Shown here: piece after piece, positions 9,044 to 17,100 of the stretch
How the letters are laid out: each line of letters starts with the position of its first letter
Numbering within the stretch: position 1 is the stretch's first letter
NCBI RefSeq assembly: GCF_005771675.1
Contig: NZ_VAJM01000004.1
Location: 434,001-498,000, forward strand
Source of the DNA: Hymenobacter jeollabukensis
Lineage (GTDB): Bacteria; Bacteroidota; Bacteroidia; Cytophagales; Hymenobacteraceae
Direction: 5' to 3'
DNA: 64,000 bases
The notes under the pieces: model-generated
Seen by the model: only the letters and a program-made list of their open reading frames with translations
What the model was told of the DNA's origin: nothing
Databases searched by the model: none
Translations under genes and position numbers: made by a program

Positions 9044-9308
9044 CCGCCTGGGCGGCAAGGCCGGCAGCCTTGCCAATAGCCGCTCCCGCCTGGGCGGCAG
9101 GCGCTGAGGCAGTACAAAAAACCAGTCCCGCCTAGGCGGAATGCCCTTTCAAGCGCTAAAAACATCTTGCCGCCTAGGCGGCGACAATTCTTTATCCGCT
9201 GAAAGCTGCCCCCGCCTAGGCGGGGGGGCATTTCGGCCCTTTGGGAAGACCCCTCCGCCTAGGCGGGGGCACTACCATAAACGGAATCAGCCGCCCCCGC
9301 CTAGGCGG
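9044..9308. repeat. Seven-unit array of the palindrome CCGCCTAGGCGG with a 42-bp period
   Basis: The 12-bp palindrome CCGCCTAGGCGG (the first two copies are CCGCCTGGGCGG) starts at 9044, 9086, 9128, 9170, 9212, 9255 and 9297. The spacing is 42, 42, 42, 42, 43 and 42. The six 30-31 bp spacers differ, although on the minus strand several begin with a weak GGGCGGCTTT-like consensus, so the whole is a degraded tandem repeat with a strictly kept palindromic core. A weaker possible eighth unit lies near 9001-9020. 42 bp equals 14 codons, so short open frames with RLGG repeats appear on both strands; I do not treat them as genes. It fills the gap between the 9345-10046 gene and the barstar gene. Confidence 0.95.
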
Positions 9309-9344
9309 AAACGGCTGATAGTACTGTGGAACGGGCGTGGCGGC

Positions 9345-10046
9345 TTACCCGGCCATCGGAGCGGCTGCTTGTTTGGCAGCTTTGCGAACGGAAGCGCCCT
9401 TGTTCACCCGCCCGAAATCAAAGAACCGGTACACCTCGGCCGGCTCCTCGAAGCGCAGCTCCAGCTGGGCCTTGAGGCGGCGCAGCGCCCGGGCCAGGGC
9501 CAGCCAGTCGCCCGACAAGGCCACGCGGGCCTTGCCGATGGTGGCCTCGTTGGTGTCGCGCTCCGCGTGGGCCTGGGCTAGCTGCTGATACACGGCGTCG
9601 GCCTCGGCGGGCAGCTCGGGATACTTCATGGTGGCGGCATACGCCTGGTATAGCTCCAGCAGCTGCTTGGATTGCTGCAGCAGCTCCACCTGCGGCAGCT
9701 GGCTGAGCTTGGTCTTCTGGTATTTCTTGAAATCAGCGTACACCGGCAGCTTGCGCAGCTTCGGCGTCACGTAGTCCTTCATGGTATCGTCCACGAACGT
9801 GAGCCACTGCCGGCGCGCCGTCCGGAAGGCCTCCGTGTCGCCCGTAGTCGATTCGTCGGCGTCGAGCAGGCTCCCGTCGAAGCCGTTGAGGGCCGCCTGC
9901 AGCGCGTCTTCGTGCGGGTCAAAGGCGGCACCCAACTTGGCCTCGCGCAGGGTGCGCAGGGTGGAGGCGCCCAGCTCCTTGAAGTTGGCCCGCGAAATGG
10001 GCAGCGAGGCAAAAAAATTGTCGAAATAACTCTGGTAAGCAGGCAT
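9345..10046 (-). CDS. Hypothetical alpha-helical protein
   Basis: A 233-residue soluble, charged, helix-rich protein with no signal peptide. Features include ALQAALNGFDGSL near residue 48 and PVYADFKKYQKTKLSQL near 101, then a long helical C-terminal half. The broken gene at the right end of the window (63420 onward) shows the same pattern: a YDN/FDN start, ALQAALDRF, and FYPDKLSGLTQ at matching distances. The two appear to be distant members of one family. I do not recognise the family and propose no function. Its 3' end abuts the 42-bp palindrome array. Confidence 0.75.
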   Translation of the reverse strand: MPAYQSYFDNFFASLPISRANFKELGASTLRTLREAKLGAAFDPHEDALQAALNGFDGSLLDADESTTGDTEAFRTARRQWLTFVDDTMKDYVTPKLRKLPVYADFKKYQKTKLSQLPQVELLQQSKQLLELYQAYAATMKYPELPAEADAVYQQLAQAHAERDTNEATIGKARVALSGDWLALARALRRLKAQLELRFEEPAEVYRFFDFGRVNKGASVRKAAKQAAAPMAG

Positions 10047-10168
10047 GCGGGTAACGGATTGATGTGGAAAACATAGCCCGACCCGGCGAGGCCGGACCGG
10101 GCGTAAGTTATTGGGTTTTAGAAGTTGGGCAAATGGGCCGGGCAGGAATATTTTTAGTGGTTAGCTGG

Positions 10169-10337
10169 CGCGCGTTTAGGGCAGCGTAACTCGTGCCGGA
10201 ATAGGCCGCGAGTTTCCAACTCGCCCGCCAGCACGATGACGCCCGTCCGGAACGGTACCGGCTTGCCGCTGGCGCGGCAGGGGAGGCGCAGCCTCCCCGT
10301 CAAGGCTGGTCACGAATTATACTGTGCTAAACGCGCG
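10169..10337. repeat. MITE-like element with 11-bp terminal inverted repeats
   Basis: The ends CGCGCGTTTAG (10169-10179) and CTAAACGCGCG (10327-10337) are perfect inverted copies, and the next inner bases (TAACTCGTGCC versus GGTCACGAATTA) match imperfectly. Inside are two compact hairpins: GCGAGTT-TCC-AACTCGC at 10208-10224 and GGGGAGGC-GCA-GCCTCCCC at about 10280-10298. It has no coding capacity. It fills the 307-bp gap between the 9345 gene and the AT-rich gene at 10354. A transposon-derived or REP-type repeat is the likeliest explanation. Confidence 0.55.
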
Positions 10338-10353
10338 TTAAGTGGGGAGTAAA

Positions 10354-11037
10354 CTACTTTTTTTCTTGTAAATTGCCTATATATAGATATAGGTTGTTTA
10401 AATCTTTGGATATGTTTTTTATACTATCGCGGAGGATGGTTATTCTCTTGTCTTTGTAATGCATGTCAATGGTATTCTTTGATATAATTTTGTTTAGTCC
10501 CTTTTGATTTGCCTTTAAATTTTTTATTTCATCATAATAGTCGCTCTTTTCCTTGTCGAATTTGGCGCCTCCAAAAAGCTGTCCTATAAAGAAAGCTGCT
10601 ACAATACAACCAGAAAATAGTGTCCAAAACAGCTCTGCAGACATTCCCAAAGGCAACTGAGTTTTAGTTACAGTGTTAGTTGTTGTTTTTATATCAGGAA
10701 TATTTGTGGGTTTTACCTTAGAATTTGCTTCTGTGTTTTTTATATAAAGTAGTTTTTCTCGTTCGCGCTGTTTTGCTTCATTTAAGTAACTGATGTTATT
10801 TTCTATATACTCTAGTGCTTTATTTTTGAATATAACAATATCTTTTGGTTCTATGCCTGTTATTTTTTTGATTTGATAGTCATGGACTAGATCTGCGAAA
10901 TTACGAGCTCTAGGTGCTAATGGGCCGAAGTGTTCAATGATAAAAGAGTGTGTAGTTTTTAACCACACCTCAGTGTCTCCATTGTCTACATTCCTGTATT
11001 GTTGTTCAAGTTTTCTGACTGTATAATCAAAATCCAT
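10354..11037 (-). CDS. Hypothetical membrane-anchored coiled-coil protein, AT-rich and probably acquired
   Basis: A 227-residue protein with base and codon use sharply unlike its neighbours: AT-rich, many Lys, Asn and Ile codons ending in A or T. The N-terminal 100 residues form a charged helical region. One hydrophobic segment (from FWTLFSGCIVAAFFIGQLF near residue 137) should cross the membrane, and the rest is a Lys/Asp/Ile-rich coiled coil. I do not recognise a family. The composition and the adjacent MITE-like repeat point to horizontal transfer. The start at 11037 opens the only long frame. Confidence 0.75.
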   Translation of the reverse strand: MDFDYTVRKLEQQYRNVDNGDTEVWLKTTHSFIIEHFGPLAPRARNFADLVHDYQIKKITGIEPKDIVIFKNKALEYIENNISYLNEAKQREREKLLYIKNTEANSKVKPTNIPDIKTTTNTVTKTQLPLGMSAELFWTLFSGCIVAAFFIGQLFGGAKFDKEKSDYYDEIKNLKANQKGLNKIISKNTIDMHYKDKRITILRDSIKNISKDLNNLYLYIGNLQEKK

Positions 11038-11116
11038 TACTTCCTTCCGGTAAGATGAGGGTTGGTGAAGAATAATACGAAGTTAATTGATAGTCATTGA
11101 TAAGGTTCCTAGGTTC

Positions 11117-12928
11117 TCACGCCGCCGTATCCTCCACCTCGTCCCCGTCATCCACCAGCACCCGGGCCAGCTTCTCGATGTTGAGGCTGCGCGCCGAGGC
11201 GTCGAATATCTCGCGGTAGGTGCCGCGCATATCGTAGAGCTGCTCGTGGGTGCCGCTTTCCACCATGCGGCCCTGCTTCATCACGTAGATGACGTCGGAG
11301 TCGACAATCTGGGCCAGCGAGTGGGAGATGATGACCACCGTGCGGCCCTTTTTAATAGCGTCGAGCGAGTTTTTGATCTGCTCGGTGGCAATGGCGTCGA
11401 GGGAGGCGGTGGGCTCGTCGAGGAAGATGATGGGCGGGTTTTTCAGGAACAGCCGGGCAATGGCAATGCGCTGCTGCTGCCCGCCCGAGAGTTGCTGGGC
11501 GTCCGACTGGTAGCCCTTGGGTAGGTCCATGATCTGCTCGTGCAGATACGCCTGCCGGGCCGCGTGCTGAATCTGCTCCAGCGTCGCATCCATCAGCCCG
11601 TAGCGGATGTTTTCCTCGATGGTACCCTTGAAAATGTGGTTTTTCTGCAGCACCAGCCCGATTTGCTGGCGCAGGGCGTGGGTATCGTAGTCGGCCAGGG
11701 GCTGGCCGTCGAGCAGCATCTGGCCGCGCTGGGGCTCGTAGAACTTGCAGAGCAGATTGATGATGGTGCTCTTTCCTGCTCCCGATAGCCCCACCAGCGC
11801 AGTGGTTTTGCCCGCTTCGATGCGCAGGCACACGTCGTGCAGGGCCTGGGTGCCGCTGGGGTAGGTGAAGTCCACGTTGCAGATGTCGAAGGTGCCTTGC
11901 AGGTGCGTGGGCTGCAGCGGGCCGGTGGGCTCCTGGGCGTCCTGGGCGTCGAGGATGTCGAAGAAGCCCTCGGAGTAGGTCAGCGCGTCGTTCATCTCGT
12001 CGTAGATGCGGTGCAGCTGCCGGATCGGGGCCGACACGTTGTTGAACAGCAGGATGTGGAACATGATGGCCCCGATGCTGATCTGCCGGTCGAGCACCAG
12101 GTAGGCCGTCAGGATGATGATGAGCACCACCCCGATCTGCTCGGTAAAGGTTTTGAGGCCGTCGTAGAGGAAGTTGGTTTTGCGCGTCTGCAGCTGGGCT
12201 TCCTGCAGGGCGTCCTGCTGCCGGTTTTGCTTCTCGGCCTCGTAGTCCTCGCGCACGAAGCTCTTGATGACCACGGCCGAATCGATGAGGTTCACGAGGC
12301 CCTGGCTGCGGGCCTCGCGCAGGCCGCGCAGGGCCCGGCGGGTGCCGTTGAGCTTGTCGGCCTGCCGGTAGCTGAGCCAGAAGTACACCGGCAGCACCGC
12401 CACGGCCACCAGCCCCACGTACACGTTGGCCATAAACATGACTACCAAGGCCACGATGGAATTGGCGAACAAGGGCAGAATGTCGATAAAGAAGTTCTGC
12501 ACCAGCTTCATCAGGCTTTCCACGCCCCGGTCGATGCGGGTCTGCAGCTTGCCAGTCTGGTTGCCGGTGTCGGCGTAGAAGCCGAGCTGGTAGTTCACCA
12601 CCCGCGCCACCGCGTCGTGCATCAGGTTGCTCGACACGTTGATGCGGATTTTCTCGCCGTAGAACTTCTGCCCGAACTGGATCAGGGTGTTGATGATTTC
12701 CTTGCCCAGCAGCAGCCCGCTCACCGCCAGCAGCAGGGGCATGCCCTGGGCCAGCGTGGCGTTCTGGCCGAGCAGCCGCTGCACCGTATCCACCGTGTAG
12801 CGCAGCACGAAAGGATTCACCTGCGCCGCCAACGAGCCCACCAGCGTGAGCAGCAAAGTGGCAATGATGAGCCCGCGGTAGGGCCGCACGTACGGAAACA
12901 GGCGCTTGATAATTTCCCAGAGACTCAT
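11117..12928 (-). CDS. ABC exporter, fused permease and ATPase (MsbA-like)
   Basis: A 603-residue half-transporter. The N-terminal 330 residues hold six hydrophobic helices of the ABC type I exporter membrane domain, followed by a nucleotide-binding domain. The Walker A motif GLSGAGKST is near residue 382, the signature LSGGQQQR near 476, Walker B IIFLDEPTA near 499 and the switch histidine in VIISHSL near 531. Such proteins dimerise in the inner membrane and export lipids, peptides or drugs. The fold resembles MsbA, but the substrate cannot be assigned. It has no partner gene, which agrees with a homodimer. Confidence 0.93.
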   Translation of the reverse strand: MSLWEIIKRLFPYVRPYRGLIIATLLLTLVGSLAAQVNPFVLRYTVDTVQRLLGQNATLAQGMPLLLAVSGLLLGKEIINTLIQFGQKFYGEKIRINVSSNLMHDAVARVVNYQLGFYADTGNQTGKLQTRIDRGVESLMKLVQNFFIDILPLFANSIVALVVMFMANVYVGLVAVAVLPVYFWLSYRQADKLNGTRRALRGLREARSQGLVNLIDSAVVIKSFVREDYEAEKQNRQQDALQEAQLQTRKTNFLYDGLKTFTEQIGVVLIIILTAYLVLDRQISIGAIMFHILLFNNVSAPIRQLHRIYDEMNDALTYSEGFFDILDAQDAQEPTGPLQPTHLQGTFDICNVDFTYPSGTQALHDVCLRIEAGKTTALVGLSGAGKSTIINLLCKFYEPQRGQMLLDGQPLADYDTHALRQQIGLVLQKNHIFKGTIEENIRYGLMDATLEQIQHAARQAYLHEQIMDLPKGYQSDAQQLSGGQQQRIAIARLFLKNPPIIFLDEPTASLDAIATEQIKNSLDAIKKGRTVVIISHSLAQIVDSDVIYVMKQGRMVESGTHEQLYDMRGTYREIFDASARSLNIEKLARVLVDDGDEVEDTAA

Positions 12929-12985
12929 AAAACGGCTACGCGGTAGGTGGTGTAGCCGGTTTAGACGAGTGGTAGGGGAGTGGGG

Positions 12986-13474
12986 TTATGATAGCAGTTT
13001 CTCTGCACGCATGATTGATACGGCCTTTTCAGTTTCAGCTTTGCCGTCAGACAAAGAGCCAGGTAACATGATGAGCCGCTTTTTCTGCTTGCCCCGCGCA
13101 TCCAAAAAGGTCACTTCAAAGTGCGCTCTGGTCAGGCCAGGCAGCCCGGGGCGAAAGGAAACTCTCTGGATATGTTTCCGATCCAGTACTGGCTGCGCAG
13201 AATTATTCAGGCTGCGTAGAATCCCGTAAGCAAGCAGTACTACCAGCAAACTGAAGAAGCCGGTAAGCCCATAGTTGGCTTGTAAGTAGTAGTCATAAGC
13301 TAAGTATGCCAAGCCCGCAGTGAACAAGCCATACAAGGCGAGTGGACGAGCTATGTTATTTCCAGCAACAGCCTCAGCGGCTTGGCCGATGGCGCCTTCC
13401 CGGGTCAGTACAATATTGTCGGGCAGGACGTGGCAGTAACCCGTTTTGGTTTTAAAAACGCTGTTGTCTTCCAT
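12986..13474 (-). CDS. Hypothetical membrane protein
   Basis: A 162-residue protein with a short hydrophilic N-terminus, two hydrophobic segments in the middle (about residues 43-60 and 72-88), and a C-terminal beta-rich domain (HIQRVSFRPGLPG, then HFEVTFLDARGK). The layout of two helices followed by a PH-like cytoplasmic domain occurs in several uncharacterised bacterial membrane proteins, but I cannot name a family. It lies upstream of the ABM-domain gene on the same strand as its neighbours. Confidence 0.7.
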   Translation of the reverse strand: MEDNSVFKTKTGYCHVLPDNIVLTREGAIGQAAEAVAGNNIARPLALYGLFTAGLAYLAYDYYLQANYGLTGFFSLLVVLLAYGILRSLNNSAQPVLDRKHIQRVSFRPGLPGLTRAHFEVTFLDARGKQKKRLIMLPGSLSDGKAETEKAVSIMRAEKLLS

Positions 13475-13522
13475 AAGAATACTCTATCAAACATGGCCCG
13501 CAGATGTAATGGGGCTAATTGC

Positions 13523-13813
13523 TCACGCCACCACCGCGTAGTGCTGCATCTCCTCAATACCCTCGTAAAACGGCTTCACCAGCTGAAAAAACGCCGGGAA
13601 CTCCGCACTCTTTCGGAAGCCCTGCAGGTGCCGCTCCACCGAAATCCACTCGATGCGCCAGACAAACCGCGCAGGGTCTTCCTCGCAGTGGGTCAGCTCG
13701 TAGCGCAGGCAATCGGGCGCGGCGTCCAGCATTTCGTTGGCGGCGCGGATGGCTTCGACAAAGGCCGGCTGCTGCTCGGCGCTGATGCGGTAGCGGATGT
13801 ATTCGACGGTCAT
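13523..13813 (-). CDS. Antibiotic biosynthesis monooxygenase (ABM) domain protein
   Basis: A 96-residue single-domain protein with the ferredoxin-like ABM fold pattern. The first strand is VEYIRYRI, a helix follows (AAFVEAI-like), then CLRYELTHCEEDP and the strand FVWRIEWISVERHLQGF ending in the HLQGFRKS motif typical of ABM and quinol monooxygenase relatives. Members of this family act in quinone or antibiotic metabolism or simply as small stress proteins. The gene begins 47 bp after the stop of the RsbQ-like hydrolase on the same strand, so the two are probably co-transcribed. Confidence 0.85.
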   Translation of the reverse strand: MTVEYIRYRISAEQQPAFVEAIRAANEMLDAAPDCLRYELTHCEEDPARFVWRIEWISVERHLQGFRKSAEFPAFFQLVKPFYEGIEEMQHYAVVA

Positions 13814-13860
13814 GGCGCGGGCGGGAATGGATGCGGCAAAGTAGGCTTTTCCGCGCTGGT

Positions 13861-14655
13861 TCAGGCCGCCATGTACGCCTCCATAGCGGCCAGCGTCTCG
13901 CGCGGGGCACTCACGTGCGGGCAGTGCCCGCTCACCGGCAGCGTCACCAGCTTGGAGTCGGGAAGGACCGTGTGCAGGTAGTCACCGACTTCCAGCGGGG
14001 CAATCAGGTCTTCGGCGCACTGCACCAGCAGGCAGGGCGTGTGCAGCCGGGCCAGGTCGGAGCGGTTGTCGGAGAGAAAGGTGACGCGGGCAAACTGCTT
14101 GGCAATGACCGGGTCGTTCTGGCAGAAGCTGTGGATGAGCTCAGCCGAGAGGGTAGGGCGGTCGGGGTTGCCCATGATGAGCGGGGCAAACGTATCGGCC
14201 CACTCCACGAAGTCGCGCTCCATGAAGCTGAGCATGTTGTCGATATCGACCCGGTCGAAGCCGCCGTGGTAATCGGCCTCGTTGAGGTAGCAGGGCGAGG
14301 GGCAGAGCAGCAGCAGGCGCTGAAATCGGGCGGGCTCCTGAATGGCCGCCAGCGCCCCGATCATGGCCCCGACGGAATGGCCCACCAGCGTCACGTCGGT
14401 CAGGGCCAGCTCGGCGCACACGTCGAGCACGTCCTGGGCGTAGCCCTGCAGCGAGGCGTACTTGGTCGGGTCATAAGCCTTGGCATCGGAAAGGCCCGCC
14501 CCCACGTGGTCGAAGAGCACCAAGCGGTACTGCTCGGCCAGCGCCGGCAGAATGTAGCGCCAGATGGTCTGGTCGCAGCCGAAGCCGTTGACGAACAGCA
14601 AGGTTTGCTGCCCCCGACCGGCTACGTGCACGTTGTTGCGTTTCAATACACTCAT
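13861..14655 (-). CDS. Alpha/beta hydrolase, RsbQ-like
   Basis: A 264-residue alpha/beta hydrolase. The start at 14655 gives an N-terminus matching RsbQ-type proteins (SVLKRNNVHVAG). The oxyanion region is FVNGFGCDQTIWR near residue 21, the nucleophile serine lies in GHSVGA near 92, the acid in CAEDLIAP near 215 and the histidine in SGHCPHVSAP near 243. RsbQ hydrolyses or senses a small hydrophobic ligand and in Bacillus works with the PAS phosphatase RsbP. No RsbP is visible here. The downstream ABM-domain gene is a likely operon partner. Confidence 0.9.
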   Translation of the reverse strand: MSVLKRNNVHVAGRGQQTLLFVNGFGCDQTIWRYILPALAEQYRLVLFDHVGAGLSDAKAYDPTKYASLQGYAQDVLDVCAELALTDVTLVGHSVGAMIGALAAIQEPARFQRLLLLCPSPCYLNEADYHGGFDRVDIDNMLSFMERDFVEWADTFAPLIMGNPDRPTLSAELIHSFCQNDPVIAKQFARVTFLSDNRSDLARLHTPCLLVQCAEDLIAPLEVGDYLHTVLPDSKLVTLPVSGHCPHVSAPRETLAAMEAYMAA

Positions 14656-14885
14656 GGCCAGTTGCAGTTGACATCTCCTGCCTATGATATTAGGAAGCTT
14701 TGGTGGTTGATGCAAGTCAATTTCATATTGGGAAAGTATCAACTTGCCGCAATCCATTTGCTGCCCCTTGTCCGTTTTTTCGGCCCAAATCGGGAGAAGA
14801 GCACGCCGCGCAACGCCGCCGTGGAAACCTCGTCCCTTTCGCGTTTCTTCGGTCCTTACACGACCGAAACCCATTCGCTGCCCCC

Positions 14886-16460
14886 ATGCAAAAACTCCTT
14901 TACCTGGCCGTCGCCTACGGCCTCAGCGCCACGGCGCCCGCGTTGGCCCAGCAGGCCGCCGAAAAAGTCGATGCGGCCACCCTGGCCAAAATCCGCGACG
15001 AGGGCCTGAACCGCTCCAAGGTCATGGAAACGGCCTTTTACCTGACCGACGTGTGCGGCCCGCGCCTCGCCAACTCCGAGGGCCTGAAGCGCGCCAACGA
15101 GTGGACGCAGAAGCAAATGGCGCTGTGGGGCCTTTCCAACGCGAAAATTGAGCCCTGGGGCGACTTCGGCCGCGGCTGGGACATCGAGAAGTCCTACGTG
15201 GCCATGACGGCGCCCTACTACCACGCCATGATCGGGGCGCCGAAAGCCTGGACGCCCGGCACCAACGGCGTGCTGAAAAAGCAGGTGGTGCTGGTGAAAG
15301 CCGCCACCGAGGCCGACCTCGACAAGTACAAAGGCCAGCTGCGCGACAAAATCGTGCTGACGGAAGTAGCCAACGAGCCCAAAACCACCTTCACGGCCGA
15401 CGCCAAGCGCTATACCGACGAGGAGCTGCAGAAAATGACCGCGCCCGCCGAGCCTCGCCCCGCCCGCGAAGGCGGCGACGAGGCGGCCCGCACGGCCTTC
15501 CGCGCCCGCGCCGCCCTGCGCACCAAAATGACGGAAATGTTCATGCAGGAAGGCGCCGCGGCCGTGCTCAGCACCCGGGGTGGCTCGCACGGCACTTTCT
15601 TCACCAGCAACGGCGCCCCCTACGCCGCCGACGCCAAGCCCGTGCTGCCCGAAATCGAAATGGCGCCCGAAGACCAGCTGCGGCTGATTCGGCTGGTGGA
15701 AGCCGGCATCCCGGTGGAGCTGGAAATGGACACCAAAACCAAATTCCAGACCCAGGACCTGAAGGGCTACAACGTGGTGGCCGAAATTCCCGGCACCGAC
15801 CGCAAACTCAAGAGCGAAGTAGTGATGCTCGGCGCCCACCTCGACTCCTGGCACGCCGCCACCGGCGCCACCGACAACGCCGCCGGCTGCGCCGTGATGA
15901 TGGAAGCCGTACGCATTCTGAAGACCTTGAGCGTGAAGCCGCGCCGCACCATCCGCGTGGCCCTGTGGGGTGAGGAGGAGCAGGGCCTGCACGGCTCGCG
16001 CAACTACGTGAAGAACCACTTCGGCGACCCCGCCACCATGAAGCTGCTGCCCGAGCACGAAAAGCTGGCCGCCTACTTCAACCTCGACAACGGCTCGGGC
16101 AAAATCCGCGGCATCTACGCCCAGGGCAACGAGCAGGTGCAGCCCATCTTCGCCGAGTGGCTCCGGCCCTTCGCCGACCTCGGCGCCACCACCGTCACGC
16201 CCCGCACCACCGGCGGCACCGACCACCTCGCCTTCGACGCGGTGGGCCTGCCCGGCTTCCAGTTCATCCAGGACGGCCTCGACTACAACACCCGCACCCA
16301 CCACACCAACATGGACACCTACGAGCGGCTGCAGCCCGATGACCTGAAGCAGGCGTCGGTGCTAGTAGCCTCGTTCGTGTATAACGCCGCCATGCGCGAC
16401 CAGAAGCTGCCGCGCAAGCCGCTGCCCGCGGCGCCGACGGCGTCCCCAACCAAGTCATAA
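14886..16460 (+). CDS. M28-family zinc metallopeptidase with PA-domain-like insert, secreted
   Basis: A 524-residue exported peptidase. The ATG at 14886 opens into a signal peptide ending at an ALAQ site. The M28 core starts with AHLDSWHAATGATDNAAG (about residue 317), supplying the His and Asp zinc ligands, then EEEQGLHGS near 363 with the catalytic and ligand glutamates. NLDNGSG follows near 401, and TDHLAFDAVGLPGF near 448 carries the last His. The preceding 200 residues look like the protease-associated insert common to this group. It should cleave N-terminal residues from peptides in the periplasm or outside the cell. Confidence 0.92.
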   Translation: MQKLLYLAVAYGLSATAPALAQQAAEKVDAATLAKIRDEGLNRSKVMETAFYLTDVCGPRLANSEGLKRANEWTQKQMALWGLSNAKIEPWGDFGRGWDIEKSYVAMTAPYYHAMIGAPKAWTPGTNGVLKKQVVLVKAATEADLDKYKGQLRDKIVLTEVANEPKTTFTADAKRYTDEELQKMTAPAEPRPAREGGDEAARTAFRARAALRTKMTEMFMQEGAAAVLSTRGGSHGTFFTSNGAPYAADAKPVLPEIEMAPEDQLRLIRLVEAGIPVELEMDTKTKFQTQDLKGYNVVAEIPGTDRKLKSEVVMLGAHLDSWHAATGATDNAAGCAVMMEAVRILKTLSVKPRRTIRVALWGEEEQGLHGSRNYVKNHFGDPATMKLLPEHEKLAAYFNLDNGSGKIRGIYAQGNEQVQPIFAEWLRPFADLGATTVTPRTTGGTDHLAFDAVGLPGFQFIQDGLDYNTRTHHTNMDTYERLQPDDLKQASVLVASFVYNAAMRDQKLPRKPLPAAPTASPTKS

Positions 16461-16481
16461 GGCTGATCAAACCTGCATGCG

Positions 16482-16518
16482 CAACGCCCCGCCGGTCAAC
16501 GTGACTGGTGGGGCGTTG
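16482..16518 (+). terminator. Intrinsic terminator between convergent genes
   Basis: A stem CAACGCCCCGCC-GGTCA paired with TGACTGGTGGGGCGTTG and followed by TT. It lies just past the M28 gene and one base before the stop of the convergent 16520 gene. Confidence 0.85.
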
Positions 16519-16519
16519 T

Positions 16520-17098
16520 TTATTGCATCTGACTGCGCAAAGCCTGTACAATGCGAATTCGGGCTTGTGCGCGACTTTCCGGTTCGGGCCCGAATTGGAT
16601 CTGGCTGCGGTCGATGCGCCGCAACAAGTCTAACGCTTCACCCTGCGTCGTGAACCAGAAAGGTGAGCAGCCGAGGGCCGCCTGTGTTCCGGGTTGGGCT
16701 GACCACCAAGTCAGGTCTACCTCTGTGGTTTCGGAAACCAGCGCCGCTTTAGCTGCTGGGAAATCCGTTTGTGCCAGCGCATGTGCGACGAAGCAGGCTG
16801 GTAGCCGCACATGATGATGCTCCACGTAATGCGTCAGTCCTGCGGGCCAGCAGTAAGTGCCATCGGTCATGTCCGCCGCCCCTATGTTGCTGTCGGGTAT
16901 TCCGCAGTGAAAACGACACCAGCTATAACCCATCCAGCAGCGCAACTCCTGGCCCTGGCGTAGGTAATCCACAACCCCTTGCCGTTCGGCAGCATCCCAT
17001 TGCTGGTCGATAAAAGCCGAGGGAGCCGGTAGCTCTGGCTCGTAAAAGCTGTACCAGAAACCCAGGCCGATTAGTACAGATGCTGGAGAATCAGCCAC
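16520..17098 (-). CDS. Hypothetical protein
   Basis: A 192-residue soluble protein with conserved-looking aromatic and Cys/His clusters: WMGYSWCRFHCG near residue 55, DMTDGTYCWPAGLTHYVEHH near 75-95, and VRLP near 97. The arrangement (Cys-rich turn, TDGTYxWPxGLxHYVxxHxVxLP) looks like a widely spread family of uncharacterised bacterial proteins, and the His-rich centre could bind metal. The start is a GTG at 17098, two bases past the stop of the dienelactone hydrolase gene, which suggests coupled expression. Confidence 0.75.
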   Translation of the reverse strand: MADSPASVLIGLGFWYSFYEPELPAPSAFIDQQWDAAERQGVVDYLRQGQELRCWMGYSWCRFHCGIPDSNIGAADMTDGTYCWPAGLTHYVEHHHVRLPACFVAHALAQTDFPAAKAALVSETTEVDLTWWSAQPGTQAALGCSPFWFTTQGEALDLLRRIDRSQIQFGPEPESRAQARIRIVQALRSQMQ

Positions 17099-17100
17099 GC

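Noticed and set aside
9044-9308. The 42-bp array as a CRISPR
   Set aside because: The repeats are only 12 bp and self-palindromic, the spacers share a weak consensus, and no cas gene is near.
8968-9581. Open frames with RLGG repeats on both strands over the palindrome array
   Set aside because: They are by-products of a palindrome repeating every 14 codons. The frames break at the 43-bp step, and the plus-strand one overlaps a real gene.
13861-14655. An RsbP/RsbQ energy-stress module
   Set aside because: Only the RsbQ-like hydrolase is present; no PAS phosphatase lies next to it. The PAS protein at 52034 is far away and has no phosphatase domain.
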